NCBI GenBank assembly: GCA_027306715.1
Contig: DAHUZG010000138.1
Location: forward strand, 1 to 6,112
From: Acidimicrobiaceae bacterium
GTDB lineage: Bacteria; Actinomycetota; Acidimicrobiia; Acidimicrobiales; Bog-793
Direction of reading: 5' to 3'
Length of the DNA stretch: 6,112 nt
Below are positions 1 through 5,961 of the stretch, piece after piece (within the stretch, counting starts at the first letter, position 1; every line of letters begins with the position of its first letter). Under the pieces are notes generated by a model. That model was not told the DNA's origin and ran no database searches. It saw only the letters and a program-made list of their open reading frames with translations. A program made the position numbers and the translations under genes.

Positions 1-890
1 TTGGTCCAGTGCTCGAGGCGCATCTGCTGGCCGTAGAGGGGGTTCCACCAGCTCGCCACGTCACCGGCGGCGACGACGCCGTCAGCAGCAAGGCAACGGT
101 CGTCGCAGACGACCCCGTCGTCGAGCCCGAGCCCGGAGCCGACGAGCCAGTCGGTCGCCGGGCGCACGCCGACGCCGACGACGGCAAGGTCAGCTTCGAC
201 GAACGAGCCGTCCTCAAGGCGGATCCCGCCGAGCTCGCTGCCGCCCTCGATGCCGGCCACGCCAACGCCGAGACGCAGCTCGACGCCCTCGTCCCGGTGC
301 AGCGCGGCGACGAGCGCCGCCAGGCGCTCGCCGAGGACGGCGTGAAGCGGCGCCGGAAGCGCCTCGACGAGGGTCACCTCGAGGCCGGCTCGCCGGCCGG
401 CCGCGGCCACCTCGCAGCCGATGAACCCGCCGCCGACGACCGCCAGCCGTGGCTGGCGCCCGAAGGCCTCGCGGATCGCCAGCGCGTCGTCGAGCGTGCG
501 CAGCTCGTGGACCCCGCGTCGTCTCCACGCTGGCGGGGTGCGTCCGGCGGCCCCGGTGGCGACGACGAGCCCGTCGTAGCCGAGGCGGCGCCCGTCGGCG
601 AGGGCGACGGCACGACCGGCGAGGTCGAGCGAGGTGGCGGCGACCCCGGTGACGAGCTCGATGCCGAGCTCGCCGTAGGCCTCGGGATGCCTGAAGGCGA
701 TCCGCTCCTCGTCGTAGTCGCCCCACAGCAGCTGCTTGGAGAGCGGTGGGCGGTCGTAGGGGGGGTGCGGCTCGGCGCCGACGACGACGAGCCCCCCGTC
801 GTAGCCCTCCCGCCGCAGCGTCTCAGCGGCACGCAGCCCGGCGAGCGAGGCGCCGACGACGACGACGCTGCGCAGCGCGCCAGAGGCCAC
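1..890 (-). CDS. FAD-dependent NAD(P)H oxidoreductase, ferredoxin-reductase type (partial, C-terminus off the left edge)
   Basis: Reading the minus strand from the GTG at 890-888 gives 296 uninterrupted codons to the window edge. The chain has the two-dinucleotide-fold layout of rhodocoxin/putidaredoxin-reductase-like flavoproteins: an FAD-binding GASLAG at residues 13-18 after a hydrophobic strand, PPYDRPPLSK near 43-52, an ATG turn at 111-113, an NAD(P)-binding GGGFIG at 153-158, a second FAD contact around AAGDVA at 274-279, and RLEHW at 291-295. Family members usually have about 390-410 residues, so roughly the last 100 (the dimerisation-like domain) are missing from view. No redox-active CxxxxC follows the first FAD motif, which argues against glutathione/lipoamide reductases. 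Known family members pass electrons from NAD(P)H to a ferredoxin or similar acceptor; the acceptor here is unknown. The start lies 2 bases after the rhodanese stop, so the two are probably co-transcribed. A GAGG directly abuts the GTG, too close for a normal ribosome site, so reinitiation after the rhodanese is plausible. Confidence 0.9.
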   Translation of the reverse strand, partial: MASGALRSVVVVGASLAGLRAAETLRREGYDGGLVVVGAEPHPPYDRPPLSKQLLWGDYDEERIAFRHPEAYGELGIELVTGVAATSLDLAGRAVALADGRRLGYDGLVVATGAAGRTPPAWRRRGVHELRTLDDALAIREAFGRQPRLAVVGGGFIGCEVAAAGRRAGLEVTLVEALPAPLHAVLGERLAALVAALHRDEGVELRLGVGVAGIEGGSELGGIRLEDGSFVEADLAVVGVGVRPATDWLVGSGLGLDDGVVCDDRCLAADGVVAAGDVASWWNPLYGQQMRLEHWT

Positions 891-892
891 CC

Positions 893-1240
893 TCAGACGA
901 CCGTGCCGTCAGCCCCACCGTCGGTGACGACGCCGAGGCCCGAGGCCGCCCAGGCCTTCATGCCGCCGGCGAGGTTGCGGGCGTCGCGACCGCTGTCACG
1001 AAGGGCCCCGGCGGCGACCGCCGAGCGGGCGCCGGAGCGGCAGACGACGACGACAAGCCCGTCCGGCACCTCGCCGAGGCGATCGCCGAGCTCTCCGAGC
1101 GGGACGTGCAGCGCCCCGGGGGCGTGGCCGGCCGCCCACTCCTGCGGCTCGCGCACGTCGAGCAGCGCCGCCCCGCCGTCGACGAGCGAGCACGCCTCGT
1201 CCGGGCAGACCTCGGGAACGGCACCGCCGGCGTCATCCAT
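893..1240 (-). CDS. Single-domain rhodanese-like sulfurtransferase
   Basis: A 115-residue protein starting at the ATG at 1240-1238 and ending with TGA at 895-893. It is one complete rhodanese domain of GlpE/PspE size: LLDVREPQEWAAGHAPGA (27-44) is the typical N-terminal signature, and CRSGARS (67-73) is the active-site loop, with Cys67 as the predicted persulfide-carrying residue. NLAGGMKAW (89-97) is the usual C-terminal strand and helix. No signal peptide or membrane segment is seen, so it should be cytoplasmic. Rhodanese domains move sulfane sulfur from donors such as thiosulfate or persulfides to thiol acceptors; the actual donor cannot be read from sequence. It heads a leftward pair with the FAD oxidoreductase, and such pairings are often linked to persulfide or disulfide metabolism, though that role is inference. 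No Shine-Dalgarno is seen upstream. A TACAGT box lies 9 bases before the ATG, so the transcript may have little or no leader. Confidence 0.93.
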   Translation of the reverse strand: MDDAGGAVPEVCPDEACSLVDGGAALLDVREPQEWAAGHAPGALHVPLGELGDRLGEVPDGLVVVVCRSGARSAVAAGALRDSGRDARNLAGGMKAWAASGLGVVTDGGADGTVV

Positions 1241-1249
1241 CGGGTCGAG

Positions 1250-1255
1250 ACTGTA
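1250..1255 (-). promoter_or_regulatory. Candidate -10 box (TACAGT) for the rhodanese/oxidoreductase unit
   Basis: On the minus strand TACAGT matches the actinobacterial -10 pattern TANNNT. It ends 9 bases before the rhodanese ATG, so transcription would begin at or a few bases before the start codon. No good -35 hexamer is seen, and there is no ribosome-binding sequence between the box and the ATG. The pattern is short, and AT-rich hexamers are scarce in this DNA, which makes it a reasonable but unproven call. Confidence 0.4.
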
Positions 1256-1298
1256 GGCGCCCGGGCCAGCCGGGGGCGGCCGCCGCCAGGCATCCAGC

Positions 1299-1304
1299 TA
1301 CCGT
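1299..1304 (+). promoter_or_regulatory. Candidate -10 box (TACCGT) for the murT-gatD gene
   Basis: TACCGT fits TANNNT and is followed by exactly 7 bases (1305-1311) and then an in-frame GTG at 1312. That is the spacing expected if transcription starts on the start codon of a leaderless mRNA. The box overlaps the alternative GTG start at 1303, so if it is used the protein begins at 1312 (757 residues). No -35 element is recognisable, and the position expected for it (about 1276-1281) lies in a GC-only palindrome, GGCGGCCGCC at 1275-1284. Confidence 0.4.
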
Positions 1305-3585
1305 GACGGCGGTGGCGGCAACACGGGCTCGCACGCGGCTGGCGCTCGGCGCCACTCGGCTCGGCGGCTCGCTGTCGCGCTCGCTCGGCGCCGGGTCGGG
1401 CTCGGTCGTCGGCGGTCGGATCGGCCTTCTCATCGAGCCCGACCTGCTTCGGCTGCTGGCGATCGGGCGCCGGGTGGTCGTCGTCAGCGGCACGAACGGC
1501 AAGACGACGACGACGCGTCTCGTCGCCGAGGCGCTGCGGGCGTCGCGTCACCCCGTCGCCTCCTCGGAGGCCGGCGCCAACATGCCCGAGGGCATGGTCG
1601 CCGCCCTCGCCGCCGCGCCGGCGGCAGCCGTGGCGGTGCTCGAAGCCGACGAGGCGTACCTGCCGGTGGTCCTCGCCGCCACGAGGCCGGAGGTCGTCGT
1701 CCTGCTCAACCTCTCGCGCGACCAGCTCGACAGGACGAGCGAGGTGCGGATGCTCGCCGCCCGCTGGCAGCAGGCGCTCGCCGGTCTCGCCGGCACCGTC
1801 GTCGCCAACGCCGACGACCCCCTCGTCGTCTGGGCGGCCGGCGCCGGGTCGGGGTCCGGGGGGCCGGGGGGCAAAAGGCCGGCGAGGGTGCTGTTCGTCG
1901 GGGCCGGCTCGGCATGGCGCGACGACGCCCATCACTGCCCGGCCTGCGACGCCCGCATCGGCTTCGACGGGGGAAGCTGGTCGTGCTCCTCCTGCGGCCT
2001 GCGCCGTCCGGAGACGGTGGCCGAGCTCGTCGGCGACGAGCTCGTCGCAGCCGGCGGCAGTCGCAGACCGCTGGCGCTGGCGCTGCCGGGACGCTTCAAC
2101 CGCGCCAACGCCGCCCTGGCGCTTATCGCGGCGACGGCGATGGGGGTCGAGGAGTCGCAGGCCGCGGCGGCGCTGGCGGCGGTGCGCGAGGTCGCCGGGC
2201 GATTCGCCGACGTCGCCGCGCCCGGCGGCCGGGCACGCCTGCTGCTGGCGAAGAACCCCGCTGGCTGGGCAGAGCTTCTCGAGCTGCTCCGCGAAGGGGA
2301 CGGGCCGCTCGTGATCTCGATCAACGCCCGGCTCGCCGACGGCCACGACCCGTCCTGGCTCTGGGACGTCCCTTTCGAGCTGCTCGAAGGCCGTCTCGTG
2401 GTGGCGACCGGGGAACGCCGGCTCGATCTCGCCGTCCGCCTGCTGCACGCCGGGGTCGGACACGAGGTCGTCGCCGACCCGCTCGCCGCCCTCGGGCGGG
2501 CCACCGCCCTCGCCGGCGGCAGCGGCAGCGGCAGCGGCGGCAGCGCCGGCAGCGGCGGCCGAGTCGATGCCATCGGCAATTACACCGCCTTCCAGGACCT
2601 GCGCCGGCTGACCGGCGCCGGAGCCGGCCCCGGCGCCGGTGGCGTCGCCTCGGCATCGCCGCCGGTTCCGGTGGCGGCCGCGCCGGCTCGGCCGGGGGTG
2701 CGCGGACGCGAGGCCGGCACCGTCCGGCGCCTCGGCGGCGAGTCGGCGCTCCGGGTCGTCGTCGTCCATCCCGACCTGCTCGGCACCTACGGCGACGGCG
2801 GCAACGGCCAGGTGCTGGCCAACCGTGCCGCCTGGCGCGGGCTCGCCACCGAGCTGGTGCTGGCGCGCTCGGACCGCCCGCTGCCACGCTCGGGCGACAT
2901 CTACTGCCTCGGCGGCGGCGAGGACGGGCCGCAGGCGCGCTCGTGCGCCCTGCTCGACGACGGCTCGCTCGCCGCCGCCGTCGACGCCGGCGCCGTCGTT
3001 CTCGCCGTGTGCGCCGGCTTCCAGATCATCGGCCGCCGCTTCCCGGGCGCCGACGGCTCGGCAATCGACGGGCTCGGCCTGCTCGACGTCACGACGTCGC
3101 GCCAGCGCCGGCCGCGAGCCGTCGGCGAGATCGTCGCCGAGACCCTCGTTTCCCGGCCGCTTCTCGCTCAGGGGTTGCTGCTGAGCGGCTTCGAGAACCA
3201 CGCCAGCACGACGACGGTCGGGCCCGGGGCGGCTCCGCTGGCGCGGGTACGGACCGGGACCGGCAACGACGGAGGCGGGCTCGAGGGCGCCGTCGCCGGC
3301 CGGGTCCTCGGCACCTACCTGCACGGGCCCGTGCTCGCCCGCAACCCTGCTCTCGCCGACGCCCTCCTCGCCCTCGCCATCGGCACCGGGGGCGGCGACC
3401 CCGACCGCGGCGGTGGGGGGGGCGGGCTCGCCCCGCTCGAGGACGGCGAGGAACAGGCGTTGCTCGCCGAGCGCCTGCGGGCGTCGGCGCCGGCGTCGGA
3501 ACCGGCGCCGGCGGGGCGCGGCCGGGCCCGGCATCTCGGGCGAGCGGCCGCGTTTATCGAGCAGCTAGCCGGACGAAGGGTCTAG
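1303..3585 (+). CDS. murT-gatD: MurT-GatD fusion: lipid II isoglutaminyl synthase, both subunits in one chain
   Basis: One continuous frame of 760 residues holds both halves of the enzyme that turns the stem-peptide D-Glu of lipid II into D-isoglutamine, using ATP and glutamine. MurT part (about 1-436): P-loop GTNGKTTT (63-70), acidic EADE (114-117), NLSRDQLDR (136-144), a Cys4 zinc ribbon (Cys212, 215, 228, 231), GRFNRANA (263-270), LAKNPAGW (315-322), and ADGHDPSWLWD (345-355), the neighbourhood of the Asp that MurT lends to the GatD catalytic triad. GatD part (about 482-720): GTYGDGGN (494-501), nucleophile Cys570 in AVCAGFQIIG, and His674 in LGTYLHGPVL. In well-studied species these are two proteins from adjacent genes. 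Here an Ala/Gly/Pro-rich linker (437-481) joins them with no stop or frame change. Gly/Ser inserts sit at 181-190 and 405-419, and a charged tail follows residue 720. It should act at the inner face of the membrane. The start could be GTG 1303 or GTG 1312 (see the promoter entry). Confidence 0.94.
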   Translation: MTAVAATRARTRLALGATRLGGSLSRSLGAGSGSVVGGRIGLLIEPDLLRLLAIGRRVVVVSGTNGKTTTTRLVAEALRASRHPVASSEAGANMPEGMVAALAAAPAAAVAVLEADEAYLPVVLAATRPEVVVLLNLSRDQLDRTSEVRMLAARWQQALAGLAGTVVANADDPLVVWAAGAGSGSGGPGGKRPARVLFVGAGSAWRDDAHHCPACDARIGFDGGSWSCSSCGLRRPETVAELVGDELVAAGGSRRPLALALPGRFNRANAALALIAATAMGVEESQAAAALAAVREVAGRFADVAAPGGRARLLLAKNPAGWAELLELLREGDGPLVISINARLADGHDPSWLWDVPFELLEGRLVVATGERRLDLAVRLLHAGVGHEVVADPLAALGRATALAGGSGSGSGGSAGSGGRVDAIGNYTAFQDLRRLTGAGAGPGAGGVASASPPVPVAAAPARPGVRGREAGTVRRLGGESALRVVVVHPDLLGTYGDGGNGQVLANRAAWRGLATELVLARSDRPLPRSGDIYCLGGGEDGPQARSCALLDDGSLAAAVDAGAVVLAVCAGFQIIGRRFPGADGSAIDGLGLLDVTTSRQRRPRAVGEIVAETLVSRPLLAQGLLLSGFENHASTTTVGPGAAPLARVRTGTGNDGGGLEGAVAGRVLGTYLHGPVLARNPALADALLALAIGTGGGDPDRGGGGGGLAPLEDGEEQALLAERLRASAPASEPAPAGRGRARHLGRAAAFIEQLAGRRV
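2515..2559 (+). repeat. In-frame GGC/AGC triplet tract inside the MurT domain
   Basis: A microsatellite-like run of GGC and AGC triplets encodes GGSGSGSGGSAGSGG (residues 405-419 of the fusion). It lies just before the last MurT segment, VDAIGNYTAFQDLRRL. The unit length is a multiple of three, so gain or loss of units would keep the reading frame. It looks like a flexible loop insert rather than part of the conserved fold. Confidence 0.75.
2611..2745 (+). other. Interdomain linker region between MurT and GatD
   Basis: These 45 codons (residues 437-481) join the last MurT strand to the first GatD strand (LRVVVVHPDLLGTYGDGG). The composition is Gly, Ala and Pro first, then Arg-rich. There is no stop codon in frame. 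Two in-frame GTG codons (2671 and 2698) could in principle act as internal starts for a free GatD, but neither has a convincing ribosome-binding sequence, so I read this as a protein linker. Confidence 0.7.
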
Positions 3586-3588
3586 GAT
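3583..3588 (+). promoter_or_regulatory. Candidate -10 box (TAGGAT) for ctaB, overlapping the murT-gatD stop codon
   Basis: The TAG stop codon of the fusion gene is also the first half of TAGGAT, a good actinobacterial -10 hexamer. Eight bases separate it from the ctaB GTG at 3597, so transcription could begin at or next to the start codon. The AGGA within the same hexamer (3584-3587) is 9 bases from the GTG and could instead serve as a ribosome-binding site on a read-through mRNA. Sequence alone does not choose between the two. Confidence 0.45.
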
Positions 3589-3596
3589 CGGGCGAA

Positions 3597-4520
3597 GTGG
3601 ACGCGAGGAGCTTGGGGGGGGCCGGCTCGGCGCTCCTGGCGCAGCGCAGCACGCTCACCCGTGCGCGGGCGTACGTCGCCCTCACCAAGCCGCGGATCAT
3701 CGAGCTTCTGCTCGTCACGACGGTGCCGACGATGTTCGTCGCCGCCCGCCACCTGCCCTCGTTCCGGCTCGTGGTGATGACCGTGATCGGCGGGACCCTC
3801 GCCGCCGGCGGCGCCAACGCCATGAACATGGTCTACGACCGCGACATCGACGCAGTCATGCAGCGGACGAGGAACAGGCCGCTCGTCACCGGCGCCATCA
3901 GCCCGCTCGGCGCCGCCGCCTTCGCCGGCGGTCTCGAGGTGGCGTCCTTCTGCCTCCTTCTCTGGCAGGTCAACCTGCTCTCGGCGGTGCTCGCCGTCTC
4001 GGCGACCGCCTTCTACGTCGGCGTCTACACGATGTGGCTGAAGCGCTCGACGACCCAGAACATCGTCATCGGCGGGGCCGCCGGCGCGGTCCCCGTGCTC
4101 GTCGGCTGGAGCGCCGTCACCGACCACCTCGGCGTCGCGCCGCTCGTGCTGTTCGGCGTCATCTTCCTCTGGACGCCGCCGCACTTCTGGGCGCTCGCCG
4201 TGCGCTACCGCGACGACTACCGGGCCGCCAACGTGCCGATGCTGCCGGCGGTCACCGATCTCCCGGCGGTCGTCCGCCAGATCGTCGCCTACACCGCCGC
4301 CACCGTCGCCCTGAGCCTTGTCTTCGGGCCGGTCGCCCATCTCGGCGTCGCCTACCTCGCCGCTGCCGGGGTGCTCGGCGCCGTCTTCCTCACCCGGGCG
4401 GCTCGGCTCGTCGGCGACCCGAGCCCGCAGCGGGCGATGCGGCTGTTCGGCTGGTCGATCACCTACCTGACGCTGCTCTTCGCGGCGATGGGTGTGATCG
4501 CCGCCATCCAGCACCCGTGA
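3597..4520 (+). CDS. ctaB: Protohaem IX farnesyltransferase (haem O synthase) CtaB
   Basis: A 307-residue, strongly hydrophobic UbiA-superfamily prenyltransferase. It attaches a farnesyl group from farnesyl diphosphate to haem B, giving haem O, the precursor of haem A for aa3-type cytochrome c oxidase. The first Asp-rich site is NMVYDRDID (77-85) followed by MQRTRNRPL (88-96). TKPRIIELLLVTTVP (30-44) is the family N-terminal signature. YTMWLKRSTTQNIVIGG (144-160) and AAGAVPVLVGW (161-171) form the second conserved block, and WTPPHFWALA (192-201) with DDYRAANVPMLP (206-217) is diagnostic of CtaB rather than other UbiA enzymes. Several membrane helices are evident; the family has eight or nine. 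GTG 3597 gives an N-terminus of normal length and lies 11 bases after the murT-gatD stop. A G8 run at 3614-3621, within codons 6-9, is an odd feature. Thioredoxin-like and SCO-like genes follow, consistent with an oxidase assembly cluster. Confidence 0.96.
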   Translation: MDARSLGGAGSALLAQRSTLTRARAYVALTKPRIIELLLVTTVPTMFVAARHLPSFRLVVMTVIGGTLAAGGANAMNMVYDRDIDAVMQRTRNRPLVTGAISPLGAAAFAGGLEVASFCLLLWQVNLLSAVLAVSATAFYVGVYTMWLKRSTTQNIVIGGAAGAVPVLVGWSAVTDHLGVAPLVLFGVIFLWTPPHFWALAVRYRDDYRAANVPMLPAVTDLPAVVRQIVAYTAATVALSLVFGPVAHLGVAYLAAAGVLGAVFLTRAARLVGDPSPQRAMRLFGWSITYLTLLFAAMGVIAAIQHP

Positions 4521-4530
4521 GCACCGCGCG

Positions 4531-5163
4531 GTGAGCAGGAGGCGGCTCGCAGACGCCCCGGCGCCCGCGGCACCAGTCGGGCAGCCGGTGCTGCTCGGCT
4601 CGCGCCGGGCGACGATCGCCCTCGCCGTGGCGTGCCTGCTGATGGTCGGGTTCGCTGTCTACGCCGTCCACGTGGCGACGAAGAAGACGACCGGGACCTT
4701 CCCGATCACCCCGGTGCCGACGGCGCTGCCCCGCGGCAGCACGGCCCCGAGCTTCGACATCCCCCACCTCGGCGGAGGCGGGACCGTGAGCCTCACCGAG
4801 GCCGCCGGGCGCCCTGTCGTCATCAACTTCTTCGCCTCCTGGTGCTCGGACTGCCGCGCCGAGCTGAGCGCCTTTGCCACGGCCTCGCGCCACGCCGGCG
4901 CCAAGGTCGCCTTCGTCGGCGTCGACACCTTCGACTCGGCACCGGGGACAGCGGAGTCCCTGCTCCGCCACGCCGGTGACGCCTATCCGGTCGGCACCGA
5001 CCACTCCGGCGCCGTCGCCGCCCGCTACCGCATCCCGAACGGCCTCCCGGTGACGTACTTCCTCGACTCCGCCCATCAGGTGGTGGGCGAAGCGCTCGGC
5101 CAGCAGACGGCGAGCGACCTCGAGCACTGGGTGGCGCTCATCGAGCGCCCCCGCCGAAGGTGA
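4531..5163 (+). CDS. Membrane-anchored TlpA/ResA-like thioredoxin-fold protein
   Basis: A 210-residue protein starting at GTG 4531, 10 bases after the ctaB stop. An Arg-containing N-terminus leads into one hydrophobic segment (about 28-47), so the protein should be anchored with the rest outside the membrane. After a Thr/Pro-rich spacer comes a TlpA/ResA-like domain: GSTAPSFDIPHL (69-80), VVINFFASWCSDC (96-108) with the redox pair Cys105/Cys108, VAFVGVDTFD (126-135), and GLPVTYFLD (171-179), where Pro173 is the expected cis-proline next to the active site. CSDC differs from the common CxPC form, which would be expected to alter the redox potential. TlpA proteins keep thiols of cytochrome oxidase subunit II, SCO or cytochrome c precursors reduced; with CtaB upstream and an SCO gene downstream, oxidase CuA-site maturation is the likely context (inference). 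The stop overlaps the next GTG in a GTGA, suggesting coupled translation. No good ribosome site precedes the start, and the AGGAGG at 4537-4542 lies inside the gene. Confidence 0.9.
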   Translation: MSRRRLADAPAPAAPVGQPVLLGSRRATIALAVACLLMVGFAVYAVHVATKKTTGTFPITPVPTALPRGSTAPSFDIPHLGGGGTVSLTEAAGRPVVINFFASWCSDCRAELSAFATASRHAGAKVAFVGVDTFDSAPGTAESLLRHAGDAYPVGTDHSGAVAARYRIPNGLPVTYFLDSAHQVVGEALGQQTASDLEHWVALIERPRRR

Positions 5164-5961
5164 CGATCACCTCCGGCGGCCCCGGCGCGACGGTCCCGCC
5201 GCGGCCGGTGCCCGGGCCGGTGATCTCGGCCGAGGAGCGGATCGCGCTTCTCCGCCAGCCCCCGCCGCGCTTCTCGCGCCGCGGGCTGCTGCTCCTGGCA
5301 GCGGCCGCGTCCCTGCTCGGGGGAGGTGGCGTGGCTGCCGAGGTCGCCCTCTCGGCCCGCGGCATCAACGGGCCGCCGAGCGCCACGCCGGCCGACTCGC
5401 ATCGCGCCGTCCAGGCGAGCCAGGCGCCGACGCTTCCTGCATTCCTCGGCCTGTCAGCCCTCGGCGGCAAGCCTGCGCCCGCGTTCCGGCTGCTCGACGG
5501 GGCCGGCAAGGTCATCTCGCTCGGCCAGCTGCGCGGCCGGGCCGTCGTCGTCAGCTTCTTCGACGCCTCCTGCACGAGCCTCTGCCCGGTCGTCGCCGGC
5601 GAGATGCGGCGCCTCGCCGCCGACCTCGGCCCCGAGGCGAGCCGGGTCGAGCTGCTCAGCGTCAACACGAGCCCGATCGACACCTCGCCGGCCGATGCCC
5701 GGAAAGCGGCCACGGCGAGCGGTCTTGGCACCTTGGCGAACTGGCAGTTCCTCACCGCGCCGCTGGCGTCCCTCGACCCTGTCTGGAGCGCCTACGGAGT
5801 CACCGTCGAGCTGCAGAAGAGCACCGGCATGCTCTCCTACACCGGCACCGGCTACCTCATCAGCCCGAGCGGCCGGCTCGAGTACTCGTTCACGCCCTTC
5901 GGCGACGAGCGCACGGTTCGCCTCCGGGCTGGCCCGCTACGTGAAGGCGATGCTGGCGTGA
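5160..5961 (+). CDS. SCO1/SenC-family protein with an apparent +1 frameshift near the 3' end
   Basis: GTG 5160 overlaps the preceding stop (GTGA). The N-terminus is Pro-rich (LRQPPPRFS, 31-39) and is followed by a hydrophobic anchor (about 41-60). The SCO/thioredoxin fold then shows GKPAPAFRLLD (103-113), the metal/redox motif CTSLCP (Cys138, Cys142, CxxxC) in VVVSFFDASC, SVNTSPIDTSP (167-177) and YLISPSGRLEY (232-242). SCO proteins deliver copper to the CuA site of cytochrome oxidase or act as thiol-disulfide reductases. The conserved copper-binding His, five residues before the YLI strand, is Tyr227 here. From 5160 the frame is good to GTT at 5916. Past that point the natural ending, ASGLARYVKAMLA with stop at 5959-5961, lies in the +1 frame. 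Removing one T at 5917/5918 restores a 266-residue protein. As written, the original frame instead runs through into the next gene with atypical codons (CTA, CGT, GAA, GAT, GCT). This may be a sequencing error or a real mutation. Confidence 0.85.

Noticed and set aside
9..1256. Plus-strand open frame of 415 codons over the left end
   Set aside because: It is antisense to the rhodanese and FAD oxidoreductase, both of which carry diagnostic motifs, and its translation has no family-like features.
1241..1302. Possible rho-independent terminator or small RNA in the divergent gap
   Set aside because: The gap has a GC palindrome but no following T-run, and both flanking genes start here rather than end.
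958..3534. Minus-strand open frame of 858 codons opposite murT-gatD and the rhodanese gene
   Set aside because: It lies antisense to a clearly conserved gene, has a low-complexity Arg/Ala/Gly/Asp composition and shows no recognisable motif. Long antisense frames are expected at this GC because stop codons are rare.
1914..3596. Upstream extension of the ctaB frame by about 560 codons
   Set aside because: This part is an Arg-rich shadow of murT-gatD in another frame. CtaB homology begins only after the GTG at 3597.
3582..4514. Minus-strand open frame of 310 codons opposite ctaB
   Set aside because: It is a charged, low-complexity shadow of a membrane-protein gene, with no motif.
4537..4542. 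Strong AGGAGG ribosome-binding sequence
   Set aside because: It lies inside the TlpA-like gene. No ATG, GTG or TTG falls 5-10 bases downstream, and the next in-frame GTG (4588) is about 45 bases away, so it does not appear to set a start.
5138..5755. Minus-strand open frame of 205 codons opposite the SCO gene
   Set aside because: It is antisense to a gene with a clear SCO CxxxC motif and has no recognisable features.
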